Source: Mustela lutreola
Lineage: Eukaryota > Chordata > Mammalia > Carnivora > Mustelidae
Direction of reading: 5' to 3'
DNA length: 64,000 bases
Assembly: GCF_030435805.1 (NCBI RefSeq)
Contig: NC_081305.1
Coordinates: 55,214,001 to 55,278,000 of the forward strand
Shown: piece after piece, positions 17,461-27,914 of the stretch
Position numbering within the stretch: the stretch's first letter is position 1
How the letters are laid out: the number at the start of each line of letters is the position of its first letter
Translations under genes and position numbers: made by a program
Notes under the pieces: generated by a model
What the model was told of the DNA's origin: nothing
The model's input: only the letters and a program-made list of their open reading frames with translations
Databases searched by the model: none

Positions 17461-17849
17461 GACCTCAGAAAGAGGAGGAATAAGGAATAGGGGTCTGGGA
17501 GTAAAGGAGCCTACCTAGAAGTTTGGGGATACAGATCGTACTTTGCACCAGAGGAGGACTTAGTGTTTGGACGCCGTGACGTGGCTAGGTGGACCGGAGA
17601 CCACAAATCCCAGCGGCCCTTGCGCGGCATGGGCGGGGCCAGGCATCCCAAGGCAGCCGCCAGTCATTGCTGTGTGCCCGTTGGCGCCTGTACCCCAGGC
17701 CCCGCCCGCCGGACAAGGTACCTCCTCCCGCTTCCTGACGCCGGCTTCTTGAGGCGGTTCATTGATTTACTCATTCACTCAACTGTTGCATGCCTGCGTA
17801 TTCACTTACTAGAAGTTGTATAACATTTCTTGCTTAAATTTGCTTGTTT

Positions 17850-17957
17850 GAATCGTGGACAGTGAGTAACCGTGAAGTGGTTATGAGGATTAAATGAGTT
17901 AAAGTAGTAGGATTGGTACTCAGCATGGTAACGACTTAAATGTTAACTTTTTCTTTT
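17850..17957 (+). repeat. MIR SINE fragment
   Basis: GAGGATTAAATGAGTTAA at 17885-17902 followed by ACTCAGCATGG is a typical MIR core and 3' part. It is cut off by the following CAN-SINE insertion. Confidence 0.6.
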
Positions 17958-18138
17958 CTATTTAAAGACTTTGTTAGAGAGACACAACGAGAGAGGGAAC
18001 ACAAGCAGGAGGAGCGGGAGAGGGAGAAGCAGGCTTCCCACTAAGCAGGGAGCCCGATGTGGGGCTCGATCCTAGGACCCTGGATTCAGGACCTGAGTCC
18101 AAGCCAGACGCTTAACGACTGAGCCTCCCAGGCGCCCG
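17958..18138 (-). repeat. CAN-SINE, antisense, first of a same-site pair
   Basis: Reads TATTTAAAGACTTTGTTAG at the left and CTCCCAGGCGCCCG at the right, i.e. a CAN-SINE on the minus strand. It is flanked by TTAAATGTTAACTTTTTCTT at 17936 and again at 18139. Confidence 0.9.
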
Positions 18139-18160
18139 TTAAATGTTAACTTTTTCTTTT

Positions 18161-18347
18161 CTTTTCTTTTAAATATTTTAACAGACAGAGGTCACAAGTA
18201 TGCAGGGAGGCAGGCGCGGGGGGAGGGGTACAGGCTCCCCGCAGAGATTCCCAGGACCCTTGATCCCAGGTCCTCCATCCCAGGACCCCAAGATCATGAC
18301 CTGAGCTGAAGGCAGAGGCCCAACCCACTAAGCCACCCAGGCGCCCC
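18161..18347 (-). repeat. CAN-SINE, antisense, second of a same-site pair
   Basis: Ends CCACCCAGGCGCCCC. It sits directly after the second copy of the target repeat, and a third shorter copy, TAACTTTTTCTTT, follows at 18348-18360. A (CAA)n tract of about 18 bases comes next. Confidence 0.9.
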
Positions 18348-18459
18348 TAACTTTTTCTTTAAACAACAACAACAACAAAGTCATTGTGATAAACACCAGG
18401 TGATTAAAATAAAAACTTCTAAAAATCATTATTAGTACTATTATTTCCATTCTCTGTGG

Positions 18460-19560
18460 GCAGTGAGTATACCGTGATGACCAAAAGAGACTGGGTCCCT
18501 CAAGGAGCCCAAGATCCACTGGAGAAGACAAATAATCACACTTTGGGATAAGTGTTACAAATAGTGCAAATACATAGGAGGAGGGCATGGTGGCCATGAG
18601 GAGTCAAGGAAGTGACCTTTAGGCAGCCTGTGATTCTATTTGGGCTGGAAGAGTCCTACGATGATGGAAGAGCAAGGGCACAAATCCTGAGAGTGGAAAG
18701 AGAGTAAGGGAAGTGAGCATGGCTGGAGTGGATTGAGGGTAGAGGAGAGTGGGAGATATGGGGAGGTGCCAGGCAGGGCCCATAAGCAGAGTCCTATGGC
18801 CTTAGGTTGGAATTTGAATTTTAATCTCTTTGCTGGAGAACCTTCGGAAGGTTTTCAACAAGGGAGTGGGATAGACTCACTTGTTCTTAAACAGATCGTT
18901 CATAGAATGCACAGAAACATGCACACAGTATCTCTGCAAGTCTACGGAAACAGGTGGGACCCACAGTTGCCTCTGAGGAGAGAAGGCAGCAGACTGAGGG
19001 AATGGGGTCACCAGCATGGAAAGGAACTCAATTTACTCTCTCGGACTATTTGGAATTTTCTCCGTATGCAAACGTTGCCTACTGAAAAATAATCTTTGAA
19101 ATACATCTTTTCTAAAGGATTCCCCTGGCTGCGATGTTGAAAATCAGATGGAAGGGGAGGAATGAAAGAAGGGTAGAGAGAAGACTGTGCCAATAATCCA
19201 GACAGGAGGCACAAGACGGGATGGACGGCAGGCAGGGTGGCCACAGTGGAGGTGATCATTTGCACAATTCAAGAGGGAGCCCAAAGGACTTGTGTAGAGA
19301 GCGAGAGAAAGAGGAAGGAAGGATGAGGCCAAGGTGTTTGCCTATTACAGGCTATCAGGGAGCTGACTCTGGGGGCAGGTGGAAATCCCTTCTTCTGTGA
19401 TATGTCAATTTTGAGATGTTGACTAAGCAATGTGGATAGGAGAGGCTGGAGATGCAACTTCAGGAGTCTTCCATCTCCAGTCAAGGAGACACTGAGTCTA
19501 CAAAGAGTAGGTTTGTAGACAGGGACCAGGTTACGCCATCCCTTTAGCGGTGAGAGCCCT
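18460..19560 (-). repeat. Decayed ancient repeat sequence, probably L2-like, antisense
   Basis: Scattered matches to the complement of LINE-2 text: 'GGTTTTCAACAAGGGAGTGG' (18851-18870), then CCAATAATCCAGACAGGAGG (19190-19209). Strongly diverged, so boundaries are approximate. No coding sequence is seen. Confidence 0.45.
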
Positions 19561-19849
19561 GAGAACAACTAGCAAATGAGAAGGAGGGGTGGCCCGTGAA
19601 ACAGGTGAACCTCCGAGCCACAATGTATTTCCAGTCCTTGTTTGCCTCACCCACAAAGCCGCCTGCCCAGGCTTGAGTTCCAAATCCGACTTGGATTGTG
19701 ACCAAATGGAGTCTGTGTGCTCTGGACCCAGACCACAAGTTAGATACCAGCAGTTACCTCCAGACCCCTGACAATCACCCATGTCAGAACAACGGACCAC
19801 CTGCAGCAGCAAGGAAACAGAACCATGGGGACAGAAGCATCCTTAATTT

Positions 19850-20090
19850 CCCTAAGTCCTCATTTCTCACCATTCTCTTTGGTCCAGGATTTCACAATCT
19901 CTTGCCTAGATAACACCCTCCTAACTCTTGCCACCATGTCTCTCCCTTCACTAATCAAAATACTCCAGTGGCTTCCCAATCCCCTTAGAATTTGACACAA
20001 ACTTCCCCTAATGCTTGTGTGGGACCCCTGCTGCTCTATCCAGACCCATCTCTTCCACATCCTTCCTGCTCTCCATCATCCTTCAGCTCC
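19850..20090 (+). repeat. LINE-2 fragment
   Basis: Contains CTCCAGTGGCTTCCCAAT and a CTCCATCATCC-type continuation, hallmarks of the L2 3' coding region. The preceding 19565-19850 is unassigned. Confidence 0.6.
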
Positions 20091-20214
20091 CATCAGGACA
20101 CACATGTGGATAGGAATTTCCAGGATCATCTAAGCAGAGAAAGTTGTGCCAGGATACACTCCAGTGAGAGCAAAATGAAAACATCCCAGAATGCAAAATA
20201 AAAATGTAGGCCGG

Positions 20215-20399
20215 GGGCGCCTGGGTGCCTCAGTGGGTTAAGCCGCTGCCTTCGGCTCAGGTCATGATCTCAGGGTCCTGGGATCGAGTCCCGCTCTCTG
20301 CTCAGCAGGGAGCCAGCTTCCTCCTCTCTCTCTCTGCCTGCCTCTCTGCCTACTTGTGATCTCTCTCTGTCAAATAAATAAATAAAACCTTTTAAAAAC
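20215..20399 (+). repeat. CAN-SINE with perfect target duplication
   Basis: Complete element with tail AAATAAATAAATAAAACC. Flanked by AAATGTAGGCCGG at 20202 and 20400, so a young insertion. Sequence from 20413 to 20731 is unassigned. Confidence 0.93.
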
Positions 20400-20731
20400 A
20401 AATGTAGGCCGGAATTCTAACAGCCCTCTGAGCCAACCGGCTTACCCAGTGTGCCAGTCTGAAAGACGGCTGCCCATTTCATCTGTGGAACCTGCTGCCC
20501 AGGCTGGCAGGCTGATATGACTAAGCCATTCTGCTCACATCTGTGGTGCTGTACGCTTCCTGCAAAGTAGCGGTTTGTTACCAAACCTGTTTATGCCAGT
20601 TGCTTTAAGTTAATAACTTAATCCTATCAAGCCACTGAAATATTAATTCAAGAGAGTTGTTTATATGGTAAGCAGGTTGCCTGCATTGGAGAAATAAAAG
20701 TGAGTTACTTAAAAAGAAAAATGACAAAAGA

Positions 20732-21240
20732 GGGGCGCTGGGGTGGCTCAGTTGGTTGAGCATCTGACTCTTTTTTTTTTTTTTTAAAGATTTTATTTAT
20801 TTATTTGACAGAGAGAAATCACAAGTAGTCGGAGAGGCAGGCAGAGAGGGAAGCAGGCTCCCTGCTGAGCAGAGCGCCCGATGCGGGACTTGATCCCAGG
20901 ACCCTGAGATCGTGACCTGAGCCGAAGGCAGCGGCTTAACCCACTGAGCCACCCAGGCGCCCCGAGCATCTGACTCTTGATTTAGATTCAGGTCATGATC
21001 TCACGGGTCACAGGATTGAGCCCCAGGTCAGGTTCTAAGCTCAGCGGGGAGTCTGCTTGAGATTCTCTCTCCCTCTGCCCCTCCTCCACTTCCAGCAGGA
21101 TTTATTGACTTTAGAGAGAGACTGAGAACTTGTGAGACCCAGTGGCAGGAGGGGCAAAATTCAAGCTGGGATGCTTAACCAACTGAGCCCCACCAGGCAC
21201 ACCAATTAATAAATCTTTAAAAAAGAAAGAAAGAAAAGAT
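20732..21240 (+). repeat. Older CAN-SINE interrupted by a younger antisense CAN-SINE
   Basis: The outer SINE starts GAGGGGCGCTGGGGTGGCTC. At 20771-20963 a minus-strand SINE interrupts it, flanked by GAGCATCTGACTCTT at 20757 and 20964. The outer copy resumes to about 21090. A third decayed minus-strand piece (CAACTGAGCCCCACCAGG) and an A-rich tail run to about 21240. Confidence 0.85.
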
Positions 21241-21479
21241 AAAGACAGAACACTGGAAATGATAAATGACTTGTGCTTTGTGGATGTAGTTTATACAGCA
21301 TTATGATGTTGTATGATAAATGGGAGAGAAAGACTTAAAAGAAAAGGTCCTGGTCCTACATAAAGAGAAGAGATGAATGTTTAAATGCTCTTGGTTAAAA
21401 CAAAATATTTAAAGTGTTTCGATGCTCATGAGTGCTATCTGCCGTACATTTCTAACACCACTTTGCCCAGCAATGAAAA

Positions 21480-21780
21480 GGACTGCACTTCCAGACCCCA
21501 TTATGGTCCAGTAGGGCCATGTGATTAATTCTGGCCAGTGACATATGAGCAAAGTGACATGTGAATTCAGTCTGGAGCATTTAATTACTAGTGCGAGACC
21601 AGAGCCCTCTGCGCATTTCCCGTGCTGCCGGCAATATTTAAGATCTATCGGCAGCAGCTCCAAGCTGACCCTCTATGCAGCAGGAGGGAGGAAACCCACC
21701 TTTGCTATTTCAAGTCCCCGCAGTTTAGAAGTTGCTATTGTAGCCCATCCCAGCCTACCCTGACGTAGACATGTCTTTTC
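21480..21780 (+). repeat. Old LTR relic, MaLR/ERVL-like
   Basis: GGCCATGTGATTAATTCTGG and a right end reading CCCAGCCTACCCTGACGTAG resemble ancient mammalian solo LTRs. It is a non-coding and strongly diverged fossil. The subfamily cannot be named with confidence. Confidence 0.4.
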
Positions 21781-22002
21781 CAAATAACCCTGTTTAACCA
21801 AGCTGACTGAATTTATTAGAAGGGCAAACTGGGAGTACATACAGGTTGGATGTAGACAAGAACACAAAGGCAACACAGACAAATAAGAATGCTTTACATG
21901 ACAAAATGGGAGTAAAGAGATCTCTGTCTTGTAGATTTTTTGGTTTTTGGTTCCACAATTAAAAAATAATGGTTTAAAAAAAACAAACAAATCTATCTGG
22001 AG

Positions 22003-22208
22003 ATGCCTGGGTGGCTCAGTCGGTTGAGTGTCTGTCTTTATCTCAGGTCATGATCTCAGGGTCCTGGGATGGAGCCCCAGGTCAGGCTCTCTGATCTCTG
22101 TCCACTTCTCCCTCTCCCTCTGCCCCTCCCCCACTGTGCTCATTCTCTCCCTTCCTCCTCCCCAGCACTCTCTCTCTGAAATAAAATTAAATAAATCTTT
22201 TAAAAAAA
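22003..22208 (+). repeat. CAN-SINE
   Basis: Head GATGCCTGGGTGGCTCAGTC and tail AAATAAAATTAAATAAATC. A somewhat older subtype: the second half has CTCTGATCTCTGTCCAC in place of the younger body. Confidence 0.88.
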
Positions 22209-22224
22209 CAAACCATCTGCCTGA

Positions 22225-22385
22225 TCCGTGCTCTCCAGGCTCTATATATTCTTCCTTGAACTTTCTCATCGTGATTTGTAATTGTCCGTGGCTCCCACAT
22301 TAGCCTGTGAGCTTTGTAAGGACAAGGACCAGGTCTAGCTTGTTCATAGTGATGTCCCAAAAGGGCAGCACGGAGCACTCTAGGT
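22225..22385 (+). repeat. LINE-2 3' end fragment
   Basis: TTAGCCTGTGAGCTTTGTAA then GACAAGGACCAGGTCTAGC is the L2 3' terminal text. Sequence from 22386 to 23614 is mostly unassigned, with probable MIR/L2 scraps at 22740-22950 (ends AATCAATATTTTTCAAACAA) and 23130-23260. Confidence 0.6.
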
Positions 22386-23614
22386 CCGAGTGCACATCCC
22401 CCTCGAATGCCCTCCATACCTCTCCAGAAGTGGTGTGATGTGTACAACACCCCGTTTCCCCTTCCAGGGCACACCAGAACACCACCTGTCCCAGTTTCCC
22501 CTAGAGGAGACTGGGAGGATTTCGTTCTCACCAGGGAGAGCAAAAGCACAGGCATCCTGATGTCAGGAGCATCCCTTCTGGTCCTAGGCAGGTACAAGTC
22601 TCGTGCACTCTCATGCCCACGCTCTGTTCCCAGCTGGAGACCAAAGACCCCACAAGGAAGGGGTTGGTTATTGAACCAAAGCAGCGGGACTCCTGAGTTC
22701 CTACTGGAGGACAGCCATCAGGGGGAACAGCCTGACCCACATTAGACTCTGGGGGGAAGTTACTAAATTCTCACAACGGCCCTTCAAGGTCACTCTCTTA
22801 GAGCCTCCCCTGACAGATAGGAAAGACTGTCTGAAAGGTGAGGCACCTGGCCGCTTCCTGCCAAATACGGAGGGCATGACCACGCCCATCTTTCCAAGGT
22901 GGCATTCCCAGCCCCTGGCAAGCATCCAATCAATATTTTTCAAACAAATGAATTGCATATTTACCACCTTCAGGGTCCACTGGGCCTCTGAAGCTGCCTC
23001 CTGATATCCTAGTGAGGTCCTCAAGGTTCTCAGTAATAACCTGGCAGGTCGTCAGCCAGTCCGGATCACTTCATTTGAAAAAGGGTCACTCTTGGGAAAG
23101 CAGTAATAAAGGTATTTCCTAAACACTATGTTTAGCGTTTCCCTTTTAAACTCCGGCCATGAGGATGGCAGTTTTATCATCTTCCTTCTACAGGTAGGGA
23201 GGCAAGAGCCTGAGGTCACAGCCAAGGATAGGCTGAGGGGAGTCTCGAGCCCAGGTTCCTGATTAACTTCAGAAGCCCGTGACCTGCATCTGATGGAAAA
23301 AAATGAGGGGCATCAGGAGCAAACGCCTCGCTTTCTTGTCCCTCGTTCCCGAGGCACACCATGACTATCAAGTCAAGACGGGACCTTCCGGTCCCTGTCA
23401 CAGCACTTCTCACAGCTGCCCCCAGCACACTGTTCCAAACGCTCCAGAGGTGTTCCTGCTCGAATGGAGATGACCGTGTCCCGCCGTGCCTCTATGCATG
23501 CAGGGAGATGCACACCCACAAACTAGTGAGAAACCAGATGGTTTGGGGAGGGGCAATTGGTAGTTCTGTCTCAATTTAAAATGGGCACCCACAAAGGTCA
23601 GAAGCACCCCATCT

Positions 23615-24050
23615 GGCCCATAATAGGGGCTTTAAGAAATGGAGGCATTCACACTGGGAATATTTTGCAGCCATGAGAAAGGACAGAGGGCTTTTCGCCC
23701 TGGTATAAATGACAAGATACGTTGACCCATGAAAAAAGCAACCCACTGAGAAAAGCTGACTCTAAGTGGTCGAGATCTGCTGTATAACACAGTGCTGACA
23801 GTTTGCAATCCTCCACTGTGAGCCGAATCTAAAGAGGGTAGATCTCAGGTTTGTGCTCTTACCCGCCCCCTCTAGAAATCCAAAAGGACACAAGGAAAGC
23901 TTGTAGGTGACAGACGTCTACCCGGATCGCAGGAATCACTTCACAGGTGTATGTAGATGTCCAAATTCATCACGGTGTGCACATTACATACGTGCACACA
24001 TATAATTACAATTAGCCCTCAATAAAGCTGTTTTAAAAATATAAACTAGT
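23615..24050 (+). repeat. LINE-1 3' end relic
   Basis: GGGAATATTTTGCAGCCATG near the start and CCTCAATAAAGCTGTTTTAA at 24018-24037 are typical of an old mammalian L1 3' UTR. Non-coding and diverged. Confidence 0.55.
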
Positions 24051-24138
24051 CTGCAGAGCCAGAAAACGAGTATGTCTCTGTCTGCTTCCACCAGCTTGTA
24101 CGAAGCTCTGAAAGGACACATAAGAAAGTTGGTAATTG

Positions 24139-24175
24139 AGGGGCACCAGGCTGGCTCGGTTGGTAGACCATGTGA

Positions 24176-24213
<38 letters not shown>

Positions 24214-24505
24214 TTAAAGATTTTATTTATTTATTTGACAGAGAGAGATCACAAGTAGACAGAGAGGCAGGCAGAGAGAGAGAGAGAGGAGGAAGCAGGC
24301 TCCCTGCTGAGCAAAGAGCCCGATGTGGGGCTCGATCCCAGGACCCTGAGATCATGACCTGAGCCGAAGGCAGCGGCTTAACCCACTGAGCCACCCAGGC
24401 GCCCCTGTAGACCATGTGACTCTTAATCTCAGGGTCATGAGTTCAAGCCCCTTGTTGGGTGTGGAGCCTACTTAAAACTAAAACGAACAAACAACAACAA
24501 CAACA
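24139..24505 (+). repeat. Old tRNA-Lys SINE interrupted by a young antisense CAN-SINE
   Basis: The outer copy starts GGGGCACCAGGCTGGCTC and resumes with TGACTCTTAATCTCAGGGTC. The inner minus-strand copy (about 24181-24405) begins with a T-run of about 30 and ends CCACCCAGGCGCCCC. TAGACCATGTGACTCTT flanks it at 24164 and 24407. Confidence 0.88.
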
Positions 24506-24623
24506 AAAAACAGTAGAAAATTGGTAACTGTTTTCCAGAGGGAACTAGGAGACTAGGCATCAGGTTGATGCCTCTTAAACTGTGAACCACATGTTTTTTT
24601 TATAAATACAAAAAATAAATTCA

Positions 24624-24805
24624 TGGGGCACCTGGGTGGCTCAGTCAGTTAAGCATCTGCCTCTGGCTCAGGTCATGACCCTTGAGCCCTGGGATGGAGG
24701 TCCGTGGGGCTCCCTGTTCAGCGGGAGTCTGCTTCTCCCTCCCCCTGCTCCTTCTCTCTCTCTCGATCACTCTCTCTCAAATAAAATCTTTTAACAAATA
24801 AAAAT
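24624..24805 (+). repeat. CAN-SINE
   Basis: Head GGGGCACCTGGGTGGCTCAG, CT-rich body, tail CAAATAAAATCTTTTAACAA. Confidence 0.88.
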
Positions 24806-25019
24806 AAATTCAATTTTTAAAGAGTCAACTAAATCCAAACAAAATTGGCACACTCTTCGATCTTGAAATTTTGCTCTTAAGACTGAATCCCACAGGAATG
24901 CCTGCACAAGCGAGCAGAAACGTATGTAAAAATCCCTACACGCTCCATCTCAGCAGCATTTCTGGTTACGTGAAAACCTGCACAGCTAACCAACCGTCAC
25001 GCATGGTGTGGCAAAGCGC

Positions 25020-25540
25020 TTCTAACATGGCTCCTGCGAACCCAACACCTCCTGGTATTACACACCCTTCATTACGCCTCAGCTTCAGTGTGCATGCAGC
25101 CAACTGAGTTGTTGTAATGCACAAAATATGGCCCAAGCAATGGGATATCCCTTCTGTGACTGTGCTACAAAGAGACTCTGGCTTCCATCTTGGCTGCCCC
25201 TCACTTCCGGAGCAGCCAGCCGCCATGCTGTGAGCTGCACTATGTGGGGGCCTATGTGGTCAAAAACAGACGGAGACTTCCGGTCAATGGCAAGGAACTG
25301 ACACGCTCGGTCCAGTCGCCTCTGAGGGACTGAAACCCACCAGCAAGCCATGAATGGGCTCGGGATGAGCCTTCTGCCATTTGAGCCTTCAGAGGAGACT
25401 GCAGCCCGGACAGACCTTGAGCTGGAGGCATGATCTTGGCTGTGCCTGGACTCCTGACCCAGAGCAACCGTGTGACAAATGCTTGCTGCCTGTGTAAGTG
25501 ACTGGTGGGGTCTGTTCCACGCCAACAACTTCTACAGGCT
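25020..25540 (+). repeat. MaLR-type solo LTR fossil (MLT1-like)
   Basis: Long non-coding match in order to MLT1-type text: GGCTTCCATCTTGGCTGCCC, then CCAGCCGCCATGCTGTGAGC, then GGCAAGGAACTGAC, then a GACTGCAGCCC block. An old relic. It resembles the copy at 41830-42240. Confidence 0.55.
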
Positions 25541-25634
25541 GGACTCCGTGTGGAATTGGAATGGGGCCATTTAATGGGGCCATGTGCAAAGACACAGACA
25601 GGGGCCATGACTTAAGTGGGGGGGGGGACAAAAT

Positions 25635-25935
25635 AAACTGACCCCATTTATATGAGAAACACTGGAGCTTATAAATGTCTCAACAACCAAATACACAGAA
25701 ACCCAAGCACCAAATGATGCATCTGCCTCTGGGACAGAAAGTGGTTCCGTGTGGCTGCATCTGGGCTGAGGGGAGAAAAGAGGCACAAAAGGGACCTTTT
25801 TATTCTATACACTTCGGTGCCTTTTTCTCTTTGTGAAACTGTAATCACGTGTATAACTCAATACACGTTTAAGGTTAATTTAAAAACAAGAACCCAAAAC
25901 AGTGGAAAAATATGTGTTTTGTGTACCTTGAGCCA
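25635..25935 (+). repeat. LINE-1 3' region relic
   Basis: TGACCCCATTTATATGAGAA, then a TGCATCTGGGCTGAGGGGAG run and a TTTAAAAACAAGAACC tail resemble an old L1M 3' UTR. Confidence 0.45.
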
Positions 25936-26029
25936 ATATACCCTTTCTAGAAGGTCTTGTTTTCTCAGTTTTTCTCCATCATCAGCATCAGATGGGCATT
26001 TTCTCTTACCCAAGACAGGTTCACAATGA

Positions 26030-27900
26030 ACGTGCTGGTGTTTAAGCATTTTTGTCCTAATCTTTTTTTTAATTTCTCCCAGTTACGTCCTGCCACTTTT
26101 GCCAGTTGGGAGAATTCTCACGAATTTCCTAGTCTTGCTTCCAGCTCTAGATGTGTGGTCCCACAGCAAACTGATCCAAAATGAAGTTTCCAACAAGTCG
26201 CTCACCCAGTGATGACCTTCATGGATGCTCTGGTGACTCCGAACTTACAGGAACAGGTTTACTCACTACTCGTGGCTTCTAGGAGTACGTCTGGCCCGTG
26301 AGGACAGCAGGGGCTAAGAGCAGCTCTCCTGTGCAGAGGCCTGTGCTGGGCCTGCCATGTGCTCAGTCCTTTGGGAAAGCTACCACTTGACATTGGGGGA
26401 AACTGAGGCTCAGGGAGGCAGAGAGACCAGCCCAAAGCTAGAGCTAATCGGCGCAGCAGCTGGAGTTTAACCCCTGCTGTTCTAAGTTTTTCACTATTTC
26501 TTCCACCATTCAAGTGGCTTTAATAGTAGTACCTTGCACTCCGAGAAAACCTTTCCCAGATGTGCTCCTGGTGTTGGCTGGTTCTAAGAGGCACATTAAG
26601 CACATAGCCAACCACCTCTACCCAGCAGGACTGGGAAATGTGCAGCTGAGTTCTAGGTGCCTGGACATTTCTTCCCTCTCTAGGCATTCTAGGAACCCCG
26701 TGCTTTCTTCTGCCTCGCCTTATGAACATGCACCCGGTTCAGGGCAGTCCCTGAAGGGGACCTGAAGGTCCCTGAGGCTGGTCCCTTTGGTTCATCTACC
26801 CAGGTGCTGAGGTCCAGAGGGCCTCACTGGCCACAGATGGACAAACCAGCAACTGGAAACATTTCTTTTTAATCAGTTTTTCCTGGACTCAAACCTGTGT
26901 CTCTCCCCTCCTCACCCCTGCAGAGCTATTCCTACAGGTGGAAACCACGCAGGCTGCTCGCCCCTTGGCTTCTCCTTACAGCAGGTTTGCCGATCGCTCT
27001 CTCCTCAGAAATGCTCAGCTTCCAGAACACACTTGCCTGGTCCGCCTGCCTTCTGGCTCCCTGCCCGGCCCGGATTTGTGGATCTATCTCAGGGCTGTCC
27101 TTGTCCCCGTGTCTTCTTCTTCCAGAGGTCGCAAAATGGTGGCCCAATGGCCTTGTCAGAGGCACAAGGGGATTTTGTTTGGTCCTCACAGTGTTTGTTG
27201 TAGTTGCAATGTGAATGCCACTAGGTAGGGGGAGCACTCTGCAAGTTCGCCACAGTCCCCATCACTCCCTACTGTCTTACACACATCTGCTTCACGCATT
27301 TCCATCACCTGCCTGGTCTCTGAAGCTGAGTTTTCAAAAACTCCTGCTCCACCACTGCCTGGGAAACGCCACCCACTTGCCCTGGGACCACCTCCAGCAT
27401 CTCCTGCTCCATCTTTCGTCTACACGAGGGCCACCCGGGGGGCTCGTTAAAATGGCGATTCCCAGCCTCCTTCCCGCCCCCAGATTCTGTGCAGCAGTGC
27501 CACGGCAGGCCACATAAATGAGTGAACTAGCCAGGCAGCAGAAAAGTCGACGGCCAGAATTATCATCAAATTGTATTTTTACTGCACGATGGTGAATGCA
27601 TGGAACAGAATACAAACATGGATGATACTGGAGTTTATATTTCAAATTCAAAATTGAAAAAATACAAATTGAAAAATAGAAATATTTAATTATTAAAATT
27701 TTCTCTTTCATAATTCTTTTGCCCCTTTGATTTTGAAGCCAGACCTCACCCCTTTCTACACCAAGAGGTCAGCGTCAGGTCTTGGTTGTCATGTTGGGAT
27801 GAGCAGTTTAGAAGTCAACCCTGAATCTTTAACTGGGAACGGTTATGTACTTTGAATCAATTCTGTAACGGAAAACAGCGGTTTACAAGCGCGGGCACCT
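26030..27900. other. Gene-free stretch with short repeat relics
   Basis: A MIR-like piece lies at about 26340-26490 (GGGGGAAACTGAGGCTCAGG). A MER5A-like scrap at about 27430-27495 carries GGGGCTCGTTAAAATG and CCCCCAGATTCTG. The remainder is unassigned. I see no exon with a recognisable protein. Confidence 0.5.
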
Positions 27901-27914
27901 CCAAAGCCCGTGAA

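Noticed and set aside
24072-24362. 96-codon frame with a phenylalanine run
   Set aside because: Translation of a SINE poly(T) and body.
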